A program made the position numbers and the translations under genes. Below, in pieces: positions 48,061-59,207 of a DNA stretch of 64,000 nucleotides; position 1 is the stretch's first letter, and the number at the start of each line of letters is the position of its first letter. The notes under the pieces are model-generated. The model did not search any database, was not told the origin of the DNA, and saw nothing but the letters and a program-made list of their open reading frames with translations. The DNA comes from Caulobacter sp. FWC26 (GTDB taxonomy: Bacteria > Pseudomonadota > Alphaproteobacteria > Caulobacterales > Caulobacteraceae): positions 1,714,001 to 1,778,000 of the forward strand of contig NZ_CP033875.1 in assembly GCF_002742645.2 (NCBI RefSeq), in the 5' to 3' direction.

Positions 48061-48124
48061 AGCCGGACAGGTTGAATATAGGGGGCGAAGGGCGCGTAGG
48101 GAAGGGTCTCCGCCGCTTTGGCGA

Positions 48125-48943
48125 TCACGGGCGCAGCGGGTGGCTCATCCCGTCAGGGGCAGGCTCGGCGGCGACGGGGGGCGGTTGAGGACGGTCGCTT
48201 GCCACGAGCCGTCCGCCTGATTGCAGCAGCATTCCGTAGGCGGCGGCTTGGCGGGTAAAGTCCGAGCGCCTTGGAACTGCGGCGTCGAAGCGGGCGTCGT
48301 GACCCAGGGCGGCGCCGACCATCGTCATCAGTTCCGGTGCAATCGACCCGATCTCGGCGTCGTCGCACGCACGCCGCAGGTGGCGGGCCTGACCTGGGAC
48401 GAGAAGCGTGACATCCCACGAAACGCCGTTCACGCAGACCGCCGAGACCGCGCCGCCGCCATAGTCGACCGTCACCGACTGCGGCTGGCTCCAGGCAGGT
48501 GACAGAGCCAGAGCCTTCATCGCGCTCACGGCGGAGGGCGGCAGTTCTGCGTTGATGTCGACCCGACGACCGATTTCCGGCGTGCAGCAACCGAGACCGG
48601 CTCGAGCCTGCATGAACGCGCGGCCGTCGCGACGCACCGTAATTCGTATGACGGCTTGCCGTACGTCGCCGGAGGGGCGAGCCCAGGCTTCGACCACCTG
48701 TTCGCCGTCGCGGACGATCTGGGATTGAAGCGGTGGAAGCCCCCACAGGCGATAGAGCAGGGGATCCACGCCATTATTGATGGGAATGGGGCGTTCATCG
48801 CGCGCCCATCGGCGTCCGCCCAGTGGATCGAGAACGGCCGGTGGGCGCGGGACTTCCGGGGACCACCACGCGGCGGGGTCGGGCGTGGCGTCCTGCTGAG
48901 CGATGGCGAGAGCAAGCCCCGCGATCAGTCCGGTCAGGGCCAT
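48125..48943 (-). CDS. Hypothetical exported protein
   Basis: Protein of 272 residues with a hydrophobic N terminus (about 1-15) as a signal peptide. It contains two Cys in GLGCCTPEIG and isolated Cys elsewhere but no recognised motif. The gene starts 12 bases after the ilvN stop and may be the last member of the ilvB-ilvN transcript. No function is proposed. Confidence 0.6.
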   Translation of the reverse strand: MALTGLIAGLALAIAQQDATPDPAAWWSPEVPRPPAVLDPLGGRRWARDERPIPINNGVDPLLYRLWGLPPLQSQIVRDGEQVVEAWARPSGDVRQAVIRITVRRDGRAFMQARAGLGCCTPEIGRRVDINAELPPSAVSAMKALALSPAWSQPQSVTVDYGGGAVSAVCVNGVSWDVTLLVPGQARHLRRACDDAEIGSIAPELMTMVGAALGHDARFDAAVPRRSDFTRQAAAYGMLLQSGGRLVASDRPQPPPVAAEPAPDGMSHPLRP

Positions 48944-48955
48944 CGCCTGCCTCCG

Positions 48956-49513
48956 CTACATGCCTTCGAAGCCCCGCTCGATGGAAAGGACGCCGGTGCG
49001 TGAAAGTTCCACCAGGCCCAACGGACGCATCAGATCGAGGAACTTATCGATCTTGGACGGGGCGCCGGAGATCTCGAAGACGAAGCTTTCCAGCGTGGTG
49101 TCGACCGGCTTGGCCCGGAAGATCTCGGCGATCCGCAGCGCCTCGACGCGATCGACGCCCGACCCGCGCACCTTAACCAGCGCCAACTCGCGCTCGACGC
49201 CGTTGGGGTCGCGGGTGACGTCGTGCACGCGGCGGACGTTCACAACCTTGTTCAGCTGGGCTTCGATCTGATCGAGCACCTGACGCGTGCCGCGGGTCAC
49301 CACGGTGATCCGGCTGGTGTGGGCCTTGCGGTCGGTCTCGGCGACCGTGAGGCTTTCGATGTTGTAGCCCCGCGCGGCGAACAGGCCGACCACACGGTGC
49401 AGAACGCCCGGCTCGTTGTCGACGAGTAGGGCGAAGGTGGCGGACTGTTCGACCTGGTCCTTGGAGCTAAGGTCGTAGGCCGAGGCGGGGGCGGGTTGGA
49501 CGTTGGCGGTCAT
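48956..49513 (-). CDS. ilvN: Acetolactate synthase small (regulatory) subunit
   Basis: Protein of 185 residues. The N-terminal ACT domain (FALLVDNEPGVLHRVVGLFAARGYNIESLTV) binds valine to inhibit the large subunit, and a second domain follows (LALVKVRGSGVDRVEALRIAEIFRAK). It is encoded 42 bases downstream of ilvB. The pair makes acetohydroxyacid synthase, feeding ilvC. Both ilvH and ilvN names are used for such subunits. Confidence 0.94.
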   Translation of the reverse strand: MTANVQPAPASAYDLSSKDQVEQSATFALLVDNEPGVLHRVVGLFAARGYNIESLTVAETDRKAHTSRITVVTRGTRQVLDQIEAQLNKVVNVRRVHDVTRDPNGVERELALVKVRGSGVDRVEALRIAEIFRAKPVDTTLESFVFEISGAPSKIDKFLDLMRPLGLVELSRTGVLSIERGFEGM

Positions 49514-49555
49514 GGATCGCTTCTAAGCCAAAGGGTTGCAGAAGGGCGAGGGGTC

Positions 49556-51361
<1,806 letters not shown>

Positions 51362-51401
51362 GGGAAGATCCGGTGGAGATAAGAGGCGAAGAGGGGGCTG
51401 G

Positions 51402-51429
51402 AAAAGAAAAAAGGTCCCGAAGGACCTTT
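51402..51429 (-). terminator. Attenuator terminator in the ilvB leader
   Basis: On the minus strand AAAGGTCC, TTCG tetraloop, GGACCTTT, then TTTCTTTTC: a textbook intrinsic terminator inside the leader, 40 bases before ilvB. The upstream leader segment can form competing hairpins (GTGAC/GTCAC at about 51447-51467). Confidence 0.85.
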
Positions 51430-51463
51430 GCGCGCGCGACCGAGCTACGACGTGACTTCGAGG

Positions 51464-51499
51464 TCACCCCGCGAACGGCCGCTCCATAAGTACGATCAT
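51464..51499 (-). CDS. ilvB leader peptide
   Basis: A short reading frame of 11 residues, MIVLMERPFAG, in the 5' leader of ilvB. It starts with consecutive Ile, Val and Leu codons, the three amino acids made by the pathway. Slow translation of these codons would favour an antiterminator and permit readthrough of the terminator at 51402. Attenuation of Caulobacter ilvBN has been reported, as I recall. No clear ribosome site is seen, which may reflect a nearly leaderless start. Confidence 0.8.
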   Translation of the reverse strand: MIVLMERPFAG

Positions 51500-51538
51500 G
51501 GTTTTGCGCACTAGTCTTGCTCCAAAGCTACGGAATGG

Positions 51539-51567
51539 GTCATGACATGCGCAAGATGGAGCGTCAA
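51539..51567 (-). promoter_or_regulatory. Promoter of the ilvB-ilvN transcript
   Basis: On the minus strand TTGACGC, 14 bases, GTCATGAC: a good -35 and a weaker -10 relative to the Caulobacter consensus, about 40 bases before the leader peptide. Confidence 0.5.
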
Positions 51568-51720
51568 GGCGCTCTTTGCCGCAAGGTTGTGCCTCTCGCG
51601 GTGATGTGACCTTGCCGGGATCGGGTTCTCCAAGGGGTAGGTTTCACCCCTCGGGGCGGCTGCTGGGAAACGCAGCGTCGCTGCAGTGATCTCTACGGCG
51701 ACTTTTTCTCGCCAACGACG

Positions 51721-52191
51721 TCAGGTCTGCAGCGCTTCGAGGAGGAGTTTGAGCGCCGTATCCCGGAAGGCCTCCATGTTCGCGGCGCGATCGCCGTGGC
51801 CCGTCTCGATGACCAAGCTTAGCGAGACAGGGCCGGACACCGCCAAGCAGCAGTGGCCGGCGGCGTCGCCATAGGCGTTCCCCGAAGGGCCTGTGGCGCC
51901 CGTCTCGGCTATACCCCAAGTGGCAGCCATGCGCTCGCGTACGGTGCGCGCCATGAACTGGGCGTAGGGCTCGCTGGCCGAGCGCATCTCGCCCATCTCC
52001 TCCCTGGTCACGCCCATCAACGCCGCCCTGGCCTTGGGCGTGTAGACGATCGCGCCGCCGCGGTAGTAGGCCGACGCGCCCTCGACGCTCAGCAACGCGG
52101 CCGAGATCAGTCCGCCGGTGGAGGACTCGGATACCGCGATGGTCTCGCCCCGCGCCTTCAGCAGCGCGGCAATCTCTTCGATCAGGGTCAC
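51721..52191 (-). CDS. pncC: Nicotinamide-nucleotide amidase (CinA C-terminal domain)
   Basis: Protein of 156 residues equal to the CinA C-terminal/PncC domain, which deamidates NMN to nicotinic acid mononucleotide. [15 protein letters not shown] (catalytic Ser region) and [16 protein letters not shown] are family signatures. The start is GTG at 52191, with AGGA 7 bases upstream; it overlaps the miaA stop by 4 bases (GTGA), so translation is coupled. Downstream 51600-51720 has GC-rich hairpins but no recognised gene. Confidence 0.9.
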   Translation of the reverse strand: MTLIEEIAALLKARGETIAVSESSTGGLISAALLSVEGASAYYRGGAIVYTPKARAALMGVTREEMGEMRSASEPYAQFMARTVRERMAATWGIAETGATGPSGNAYGDAAGHCCLAVSGPVSLSLVIETGHGDRAANMEAFRDTALKLLLEALQT

Positions 52192-53078
52192 GGGCTGATC
52201 CTTTCCCAATCCGGCGTCTGGTTACGGAACCACGTCAGTTGCCGCTTGGCGTAGCGGCGGGTTTCCTGGCGTGCGGCGTCCAGGGCTCGGTCCAGCGTGG
52301 TTTCACCGCGAAGGTGGGCTGCGAACTCGCGGTAGCCGACGGCCTTCAAGGCGGGGAGGGCGGGGTCCAGGCCTCGGGCCTCCACGGCGCGAACCTCGTC
52401 CAGAGCGCCCTGTTCGACCATGACAGCCAATCGCGCGTCACAGCGCGCGTAGACCTCGGCCCGTGGCGGATCCAGGACAAGACCCTTCCAGGTCCCGGGG
52501 GCGAGGGCGGGCTTGGTGTCGGTCTGCCAGGCGGTCAGGGACTTGCCAGTGGCGATGGCGACGGCGTGTGCGCGAACCAAGCGCTGGCGGTCGCCCGTCT
52601 CGATCCGCACCTCGGCTTCAGGGTCCAGCGACCTGAGGATCTCGCGGAATTCGGACTCCCCCCGCGCCGCGTAGAGCAGGCTAGAGATCTCGCGTTGAGT
52701 TTCCGGCACCGGGGGCACGTCAGCGAGGCCGTGGGTCAGGGCGCGGAAATAGAGTCCAGTTCCGCCCACAATGATCGCGGGCTTTCCGCGGGCCTGGATT
52801 TCGGAGAGGACTTGAGACGCCGCCTCCAGCCAGCGTCCGACCGACCAGCCGATGGCCGGGTCGACGACCTGAAAAAGGTGATGCGGCGCCCGCGCGGTCT
52901 CTTCCGGCGAAGGGCCGGCGGTGAGCACGCGCAGACCCGCGTAAATCTGCATGGAGTCTGCGTTGACGATCTCGCCGCCGATACGCTCGGCCAAATCCAG
53001 GGCGTAGGCGGACTTGCCGCTTGCGGTCGGGCCCGCGATCAGCCAGATGCGGGACGCGATGTCCGAGCTCTCCACCAT
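52188..53078 (-). CDS. miaA: tRNA dimethylallyltransferase
   Basis: Protein of 296 residues that isopentenylates A37 of tRNAs reading UNN codons. P-loop GPTASGKS (about 16-23), [11 protein letters not shown] for DMAPP/tRNA, and [16 protein letters not shown] near the end are typical. The ATG at 53078 lies inside the 5' end of the divergent serB gene: the two coding regions overlap by 20 bases. Coupled to pncC downstream. Confidence 0.93.
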   Translation of the reverse strand: MVESSDIASRIWLIAGPTASGKSAYALDLAERIGGEIVNADSMQIYAGLRVLTAGPSPEETARAPHHLFQVVDPAIGWSVGRWLEAASQVLSEIQARGKPAIIVGGTGLYFRALTHGLADVPPVPETQREISSLLYAARGESEFREILRSLDPEAEVRIETGDRQRLVRAHAVAIATGKSLTAWQTDTKPALAPGTWKGLVLDPPRAEVYARCDARLAVMVEQGALDEVRAVEARGLDPALPALKAVGYREFAAHLRGETTLDRALDAARQETRRYAKRQLTWFRNQTPDWERISP

Positions 53079-53937
53079 TCCGACCGTCCTCACCGTCGTG
53101 GGGGCAAACCCCGACGCTTACGCACAAGCCGTTTCGCGCGTCGAAGCGGCCCTGTCCAGCCGTCGCGAAAGCCTGGGGCCGCTGGCCGCAGACTTCTTTG
53201 TCGACGGCGGCGATGTGGAGCCCGTCAAGGCGGCCTTGGAGGACCTGGCTGTGGACTTCGCGATCCAGCCGGTGGTGAACCGCCGCAAGGGCCTGCTGAT
53301 CGCCGACATGGACTCCACGATCATCAACGTCGAGTGCCTGGACGAACTGGCCGACTTCGCCGGGGTCAAGGCGCAGGTATCGGAGATCACCGAGCGCGCC
53401 ATGCGCGGCGAACTGGCCTTCGAGGGCGCGTTGCGCGAGCGCGTCGGCATGCTGAAGGGGCTGGGCGTTTCGGCGCTGCAGGCCTGCTACGACGAGCGGG
53501 TCAAGCTCAACCCCGGCGCCGAGACGCTGGTGCGGACCATGGCCAAGCACGGCGCGCGCTGCGCGCTGGTGTCGGGTGGCTTCACGTTCTTCACGAGCCG
53601 CGTGGCCGAAGTAGCGGGCTTCCACCTGAACCGCGCCAATACCCTGATCGAACTGGACGGCGTACTGACCGGCGCGGTCGGCGATCCGATCCTGGGCAAG
53701 GAGGCCAAGCTGGCCGCCTTGCGCGAAGAGACCGCGGCGCTTGGTCTGACGCCCGCTGACGCCCTGGCGGTCGGCGACGGCGCCAACGATCTGGCGATGA
53801 TCGAGGCGGCGGGCCTGGGCGTGGCCTATCGCGCCAAGCCGATCGTGGCGGCGCAAGCCGACGCCAAGGTCGATCACACTGACCTGACCACCTTGCTCTA
53901 CTTCCAGGGCTACAACGCCGAGGAGTTCCACGCGTGA
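53059..53937 (+). CDS. serB: Phosphoserine phosphatase
   Basis: HAD-superfamily phosphatase of 292 residues, last step of serine synthesis. The nucleophile Asp83 and acid Asp85 lie in [17 protein letters not shown]; the Mg-binding motif is [11 protein letters not shown]. An N-terminal ACT-like domain (about 1-75) precedes the catalytic core. The start at 53059 overlaps the divergent miaA start by 20 bases; ATG at 53047 is also possible. The HAD phosphatase gene overlaps its stop by 4 bases. Confidence 0.93.
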   Translation: MSELSTIPTVLTVVGANPDAYAQAVSRVEAALSSRRESLGPLAADFFVDGGDVEPVKAALEDLAVDFAIQPVVNRRKGLLIADMDSTIINVECLDELADFAGVKAQVSEITERAMRGELAFEGALRERVGMLKGLGVSALQACYDERVKLNPGAETLVRTMAKHGARCALVSGGFTFFTSRVAEVAGFHLNRANTLIELDGVLTGAVGDPILGKEAKLAALREETAALGLTPADALAVGDGANDLAMIEAAGLGVAYRAKPIVAAQADAKVDHTDLTTLLYFQGYNAEEFHA

Positions 53938-54599
53938 GTTTCCCCCGCCGCGTCGAGGCCGTGGTCTTCGACATGGACGGCCTGCTGCTGGACACCGAGA
54001 TCGTCTATCGCGCAGCCATGATCGAAGCCGGCCAGGTGTTCGGCATCGGCTTCACCGGCGAGATCTACGCGGCGATGGTGGGTAAGACGACGCCCGAATG
54101 CGGCGTCATGCTGCGCGAACTTTTCGGCGAGACCTTCCCGGTTCAAAGCTATTTCGAGCGGGTCTGGGCCGATGTCGAGGATCTGCTCGAGGCCGAAACG
54201 CGCCTCAAGGCGGGGGTCATCGAAATTCTGGATTTCCTCGACGACCGGGGCCTGCCGCGCGGCATCGCCACATCAAACGGCAAGCCGGCGGTCGAGCGCT
54301 ATCTGGGTCGCTTTAACTTGTTGCCGCGCTTCAACGCCGTCGTCGCTCACCATGACGTCACCCGGCACAAGCCGCACCCCGATCCTTATCTGGAAGCGGC
54401 GCGCCGTATTGGAGTCGATCCGCTCGCTTGTCTGGCGCTGGAAGACTCCCACCCTGGTGTCCGCGCCGCTCACGCGGCGGGAATGATGACGGTGATGGTG
54501 CCTGATATCCTCGATCCGAACGAGGAGATGCACGAAAAGTGCGTGCACATCGCCGACAGCTTGCACCACGTGCTGGATCTGCTGAAGGCCTCGGCCTGA
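53934..54599 (+). CDS. HAD-family phosphatase (beta-phosphoglucomutase-like)
   Basis: HAD hydrolase of 221 residues. Motif I VVFDMDGLLLDTE with nucleophile Asp12-type DMD, motif II ATSNGKPAVE, and motif III/IV KPHPDPYLEAA and LEDSHPGVRAAHAAGM are clear. Substrate unknown; relatives include beta-phosphoglucomutases and sugar phosphatases. Its start overlaps the serB stop by 4 bases. It is convergent with the EAL protein gene. Confidence 0.88.
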   Translation: MSFPRRVEAVVFDMDGLLLDTEIVYRAAMIEAGQVFGIGFTGEIYAAMVGKTTPECGVMLRELFGETFPVQSYFERVWADVEDLLEAETRLKAGVIEILDFLDDRGLPRGIATSNGKPAVERYLGRFNLLPRFNAVVAHHDVTRHKPHPDPYLEAARRIGVDPLACLALEDSHPGVRAAHAAGMMTVMVPDILDPNEEMHEKCVHIADSLHHVLDLLKASA

Positions 54600-54603
54600 A
54601 CGA

Positions 54604-56940
54604 TCAGGCGATCCGACGGCTCTCGGTATCGACCGGCAGGTCGATCGACCACGCGTCTAGGAACGCGATCAACGGTTCGACGGCCAGCGGCTTGGCGACG
54701 TGATAGCCCTGCGCAAGGTCACAGCCCATCAGCTGCAGGGCGGCGATCACCTCGCGAGTTTCGACGCCTTCGGCAGTGACCTTCATGCCGAGGCTGTGGG
54801 CCAGGTCGACCGTCGACTTCACGAGCAACGCATCGGTGCCGCCGGACGCTAGGGCCGTCACGAACATCTTGTCGATCTTCAGTTCGTCGGCGCGGATCTG
54901 CTTCAGATAGGCCAAGGACGACAGGCCTGAGCCGTAGTCGTCGATCGACACGCGGATATTGGCCTCGGCCAGTCGGGCCAACACCGCCAGGGCGATGTCC
55001 GGATTGCCGATAACCGCCGTCTCGGTGATCTCGAAACAGATATTGGCCTTGGCGGCCGAAACTTGCGCGATGGCGTGCTCGGCGAAGGCCTGATCGTCGA
55101 TCAGCCGGCCCGAGATGTTGACCGACACCATCACCTCGTGGCCCGCCGCGCGCAGACGCGCTTGGTCCTCGATGGCTTGGGCGAGGACGTAGTCGGTTAA
55201 GGCCCGAATATGGCCTGTCTCCTCGGCCATGCCCACAAAGAGGTCCGGCCGCAGAAAACCTCGTGTCGGATGGTTCCAGCGAACCAGCGCTTCGACCCCG
55301 GTGATCCGACCCGAGCGCAGGTCGAGCTTGGGCTGGTGGTTCAGCAGCAGGCCGCCGTGGCGGACCGCCTCCAGCATCTCGCTCATCAGGGACAGGTTGG
55401 AGGCCGGATCGCCATAGGCCTCGGCGTCGAATACCATCAGCTTTTTATGGCTAGCGCGGGCCTGGTCCAGTCCGATCAGGGCGTGCTCGATCAGCCTCGC
55501 AGCGTCGCTGTCGCCGGCCCTGGCCGCCGCCATGCCGAAGGTGATGTGAACATCGACCGGCTCGCCGCCGATCTGCACCGGGGCTTCGAGGCTGGGAAGC
55601 AGACCTTCGGCTCGGGCCAGGACCTCATCGATGTGGGTGGCGGTCGAGATGACGCACAGGACCGAGGTGGTCAGTCGCCCCACGACCAAGCCGGGCGTGG
55701 TCTCGCCAACGCGTCGACCTAGCTTTGCGACGAGCTCCGTCGCCAGTTCGTAGCCAATCGCCGCGCGAACTTGGGTGAAGCGGTCGAAGCCGATCGTTCC
55801 GATGACCAGTTGTTCGCCCTCCGCCAAGCTGAGCAGGCGGGTCTGGATAGACCGTTCCAGCGCGCGGCGGTTTGGCAAGCCCGTCTCAGCGTCGTGCAGC
55901 GCTTGATGGACCATCTCCGCCTCACGCTCGCGGATCTCTCCGGCCATCAGGTTGAAGCTTTCGGCGAGTCGGCCGATCTCGTCGCGTGTGGTGACCTCGA
56001 CGACGACATTCTCGCCGCGCTGCAAGCGGCGAGCCGCTTCATCCAACGCGGTGATCGGCTTGGCGAGGCCTCGCGACAGCGCCCAACTTGCGGCGGCGAC
56101 GAGGGCCGCGCCGATCAGCCCGACCACGATGACCGCCGCCATCAGCGGGCGGTAAGGCGCCATGGCGAGCGCCATAGGATAGCGCAGCACCAAGGCCGCG
56201 CCGCGTGTTGGGTCGAGGGTGCGGATAGGCTGCACCAGCACCAGACTGTCGCCATCGCTACGAAGCCTGGAGGGGGCCAGGGACTTCTCTCGCATTGCTT
56301 TTGCGACATACGCCGCTAGCGCTTTTGCAGCGGGCGCTTGATCGGCGGAGACCCAGGCGTCGCCGCGCTGGGTAAAGACTTGGGCGTCCAGCCTGATCGC
56401 CGAGAGCTTCTCCAGCGCCTGCATCTCACGCTCGTCAAGCTTGGCGGCGAAGACGACCCAGCCTGTTAGGGTCGGCGACAGGATTGGCGCGGAGATCAAT
56501 TGATAGGGCTGGCCATCGACGGCGAACACCCCCAGCGCGCCGTCCTCGGCGTCCAACGCGGTCCACAAGGTTTCGAGATCCAGACGGCGCGGATCAATGC
56601 CGACGACATCGCCATCAACGCCGACGGTGAAGGCGAGGTCCAGGCCCAGGCGCTGGCGCAGATTGGTGACGGCCGACTCCACGGTCGCCCGATCATGGGT
56701 GGCGACTGCGGCGCGGAAACCAAAGTCACGGGAGAGCAGCTCGGCGCCGTCCTGCAGGCGTTGCGTGCGAAGCGCCCATACCCGGTCGAACACCGTTCCG
56801 GTCGCGGCGAGCTCCTGGCGTACAGCGCGCTGGGCGTTGTTGGCGATCGCCACATAGACCGTCACGGCCACGACGCTCAGCGCCAGGGCGAAGAGCCCGG
56901 CGTAGAGGACGGTCAGCTTGGTCTGGAGGCGCTGGAACAT
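54604..56940 (-). CDS. Membrane GGDEF/EAL protein, degenerate GGDEF and intact EAL
   Basis: Protein of 778 residues. A membrane helix (about 10-32) is followed by a periplasmic sensor region (about 33-275), a second helix (about 280-305), HAMP (about 305-360), a GGDEF domain and an EAL domain. The GGDEF signature is degenerate (GRLTTS), so cyclase activity is unlikely. The EAL domain keeps VEALVRW (Glu550), NISGR, FEITET, SIDDYGSG, LKIDKMF and TAEGVET, as expected of an active c-di-GMP phosphodiesterase. The start at 56940 is preferred because it leaves the first helix at the N terminus. It lies 7 bases after the cupredoxin gene, suggesting one transcript. Confidence 0.88.
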   Translation of the reverse strand: MFQRLQTKLTVLYAGLFALALSVVAVTVYVAIANNAQRAVRQELAATGTVFDRVWALRTQRLQDGAELLSRDFGFRAAVATHDRATVESAVTNLRQRLGLDLAFTVGVDGDVVGIDPRRLDLETLWTALDAEDGALGVFAVDGQPYQLISAPILSPTLTGWVVFAAKLDEREMQALEKLSAIRLDAQVFTQRGDAWVSADQAPAAKALAAYVAKAMREKSLAPSRLRSDGDSLVLVQPIRTLDPTRGAALVLRYPMALAMAPYRPLMAAVIVVGLIGAALVAAASWALSRGLAKPITALDEAARRLQRGENVVVEVTTRDEIGRLAESFNLMAGEIREREAEMVHQALHDAETGLPNRRALERSIQTRLLSLAEGEQLVIGTIGFDRFTQVRAAIGYELATELVAKLGRRVGETTPGLVVGRLTTSVLCVISTATHIDEVLARAEGLLPSLEAPVQIGGEPVDVHITFGMAAARAGDSDAARLIEHALIGLDQARASHKKLMVFDAEAYGDPASNLSLMSEMLEAVRHGGLLLNHQPKLDLRSGRITGVEALVRWNHPTRGFLRPDLFVGMAEETGHIRALTDYVLAQAIEDQARLRAAGHEVMVSVNISGRLIDDQAFAEHAIAQVSAAKANICFEITETAVIGNPDIALAVLARLAEANIRVSIDDYGSGLSSLAYLKQIRADELKIDKMFVTALASGGTDALLVKSTVDLAHSLGMKVTAEGVETREVIAALQLMGCDLAQGYHVAKPLAVEPLIAFLDAWSIDLPVDTESRRIA

Positions 56941-56947
56941 CGCCGAC

Positions 56948-57568
56948 CTAGTGACGGCCAGAGGGTTGGCGCAGTTCGACCGTAACGGCTTCGCGCACGG
57001 CCCCGGCGCCGACATTGGCAGTCGCCAGGGCTTTCTCATTCTTCATGGCGCGCAAATAAGGGTGCCAGACCTTGGCGGTCACCGCGCCAGCTGGAACATC
57101 GCGGACCGTGACGACGCCATTCGCATCGGTCTTGCCGGCGTAGGCGGTGTCCACCACGCGAATGAAGCTGACCATCTGGTCGTGGATATTGCAGCCAATG
57201 GCCACGACGCCCGGCGCGTTCATCCTCGCCGTGCGGTTCTCCTCGTGACCGTAGAGCTTGATCTCGAACTTGTTGCCTGAGGAGAACGAGTAGACGTGAT
57301 GCCGAACCTTATCGAGGTTCGGGAACTGCACGTCGGCGCCGACTGGGACCACCAGCATGAACGGGTTGAACTGAATGTTCTGCTGCGAGATCCGGTATGC
57401 CCATGGGAACTTGATAGGGCCCTTCGTGGGCTGTCCGTTTGGATAGACCATGACCACTGCGTCCGGAACGGGCTTTCCATCGACGCTACGCACCGAGATG
57501 GTCAGATCGCCAGCGTGGGCATATCCGCCAATGGACAGAGCAATAAGTGATGTCGCCAGACGCTTCAT
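56948..57568 (-). CDS. Exported cupredoxin-like protein (methylamine-utilisation type)
   Basis: Protein of 206 residues with a signal peptide (about 1-19). The middle region has a plastocyanin-like copper site: His in KVRHHVYSFSSG and Cys/His/Met in GCNIHDQM. A copper electron carrier or sensor is likely. Relatives are annotated as methylamine-utilisation proteins but no methylamine dehydrogenase genes are present. It is followed by the EAL protein and is divergent to the DUF3034 gene, 185 bases away. Copper binding itself is inferred from the motif. Confidence 0.78.
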   Translation of the reverse strand: MKRLATSLIALSIGGYAHAGDLTISVRSVDGKPVPDAVVMVYPNGQPTKGPIKFPWAYRISQQNIQFNPFMLVVPVGADVQFPNLDKVRHHVYSFSSGNKFEIKLYGHEENRTARMNAPGVVAIGCNIHDQMVSFIRVVDTAYAGKTDANGVVTVRDVPAGAVTAKVWHPYLRAMKNEKALATANVGAGAVREAVTVELRQPSGRH

Positions 57569-57753
57569 ACGTCTAGCTCTACCTAAGCGCCGGTGAAATC
57601 GCCGTTAATGCAGATTTTCCGACCAGCTGGAACTGGATTGGAAAGTTCATGGCGGTCGCCTAGTCGGAAACCTTCTGTAAAAGCTTTGGATAACAAGGTG
57701 TGAACGTCCGGTGCGGGACGTCGGACTCGCGATCAGCTCTCTTGGAGGGGCCT

Positions 57754-58620
57754 ATGAAGCCAGTTTCAGTGGCGACCATCTTCTTGTTCGCAGCTCTGGC
57801 GGGCGCCGCGTCGGCTGGGGAGATCGAGACCGGCGGGAAGCTTCTGCTGACGCACGGCGTCAGCGCGCTGGAGGGCGGCGCAGGCGGGGGTCTGGCGACC
57901 TGGGCGGTGATCGCCGGTGGAGCGACCAATCGCGGTGTCGGCGGCGAGGTCCACTACACGCACGTCGGCGTTGATGACTACAAGCTGGGCGCCTTCGGCG
58001 CGGCGGTGGGCTATCGCGATCGCGTCGAGCTGTCGGCGACCCAGCAGGTGTTCGACACCGGCGCGACCGGCGCCAAGCTTGGTCTTGGGCGCGGCTTCAA
58101 GTTCAAGCAGACCGTTCTGGGCGCCAAGGTGCGGGTGATCGGTGACGCGGTCTATGACCAAGACCGCTGGCTGCCACAGATCGCGGTCGGCGCGCAGTAC
58201 AAGGATAACAATCAGGACGCCCTCGTCCGGGCGCTCGGCGCCAAGAAGGATAGCGGCGTCGACTACTATGTCGCCGCCACCAAGATCCTGCTCGACAAGT
58301 CTCTGGTGCTGAGCGGCGCGGTGCGGCTGACCAAGGCCAACCAGACGGGGCTGCTCGGGTTCGGCGGGACCGATGGCTACAAGCCTCAGTTTGAAGGCTC
58401 GGCGGGCTATATGCTGAGCAAGCGGCTGGTGGTGGGCGCCGAGTATCGGACCAAGCCCAGCAATCTGGCGTTCGCCAAGGAGGATGACTGGATGGACCTC
58501 TTTGCGGCCTATGCCATCAACAAGAACCTGTCGGTGACCGCCGCCTATGTGGACCTCGGCGACATCGCCACCTTCAAGAACCAGCGCGGCGTCTATCTGT
58601 CGCTGCAGGCCGGCTTCTAA
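57754..58620 (+). CDS. DUF3034 outer membrane beta-barrel-like protein
   Basis: Protein of 288 residues with a signal peptide (about 1-21) and alternating hydrophobic/aromatic strands ending in LSLQAGF, a C-terminal aromatic typical of outer membrane barrels. It belongs to DUF3034 as I recall it. The channel or ligand is unknown. GGAGGGG lies 4-10 bases before the ATG at 57754. It shares a divergent control region with the cupredoxin/EAL pair and is followed 12 bases later by the globin gene. Confidence 0.8.
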   Translation: MKPVSVATIFLFAALAGAASAGEIETGGKLLLTHGVSALEGGAGGGLATWAVIAGGATNRGVGGEVHYTHVGVDDYKLGAFGAAVGYRDRVELSATQQVFDTGATGAKLGLGRGFKFKQTVLGAKVRVIGDAVYDQDRWLPQIAVGAQYKDNNQDALVRALGAKKDSGVDYYVAATKILLDKSLVLSGAVRLTKANQTGLLGFGGTDGYKPQFEGSAGYMLSKRLVVGAEYRTKPSNLAFAKEDDWMDLFAAYAINKNLSVTAAYVDLGDIATFKNQRGVYLSLQAGF

Positions 58621-58632
58621 GCGGAAATGACC

Positions 58633-59139
58633 ATGAAGACCTTCAGAGCCCTCATTCTGGCCGGGGGCGCCTCCATGTTGTTCGCCGGGGCCGCCTTCGC
58701 CCAGGACACGACGCCGCCCGGTGAAAAGCCGGTTGATCCCTACACGCAGTCGCCCGCCAACGCCGGCGCAGCACCCCTGTCTGATCCGGCGACCTTCCAG
58801 GCCTTCCATGGCAAGGAGGGCCTGGCGCGGATCGCCTCCGACCTGGTCGATCGCAGCATCGCCGACCCGAGGATCAAGGAGATCTTCGCCACCACCGACG
58901 TCCCGCGCCTGAAGCGGACCCTGACCGAGCAGTTCTGTTATGTGCTGGGCGGCGGCTGCGTCTATACCGGCCGCGACATGGCGTCGGTTCACAAGGACAT
59001 GGGCGTCACCAACAAGGACTTCAACGCCCTGGTCGAGAACCTGCAGTGGGCGATGGACAAGGAAGGCGTGCCCTTCGCCGTCCAGAACAAGCTGCTGGCC
59101 AGGCTGGCGCCGATGCAGCGCAAGGTCGTTGAGCGTTAG
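58633..59139 (+). CDS. Exported truncated hemoglobin-like protein
   Basis: Protein of 168 residues: a signal peptide (about 1-23, ending AFA), a Pro-rich linker, and a group 1-like truncated globin domain (about 50-165). The proximal His is in RDMASVHKDMGVT, the F-helix motif of truncated globins. Truncated globins are normally cytoplasmic; export to the periplasm is unusual. The start at 58633 has a GGA 7 bases upstream; ATG at 58627 is an alternative. It follows DUF3034 in one operon and faces the cupredoxin/EAL genes. A role in O2, NO or redox sensing is speculation. Confidence 0.82.
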   Translation: MKTFRALILAGGASMLFAGAAFAQDTTPPGEKPVDPYTQSPANAGAAPLSDPATFQAFHGKEGLARIASDLVDRSIADPRIKEIFATTDVPRLKRTLTEQFCYVLGGGCVYTGRDMASVHKDMGVTNKDFNALVENLQWAMDKEGVPFAVQNKLLARLAPMQRKVVER

Positions 59140-59207
59140 GGCCGCTACGCACTTGAAATGACTGCTGGTCACGCGGATATGAGGCCCCCGACCAGGAGGC
59201 TCCGCCC

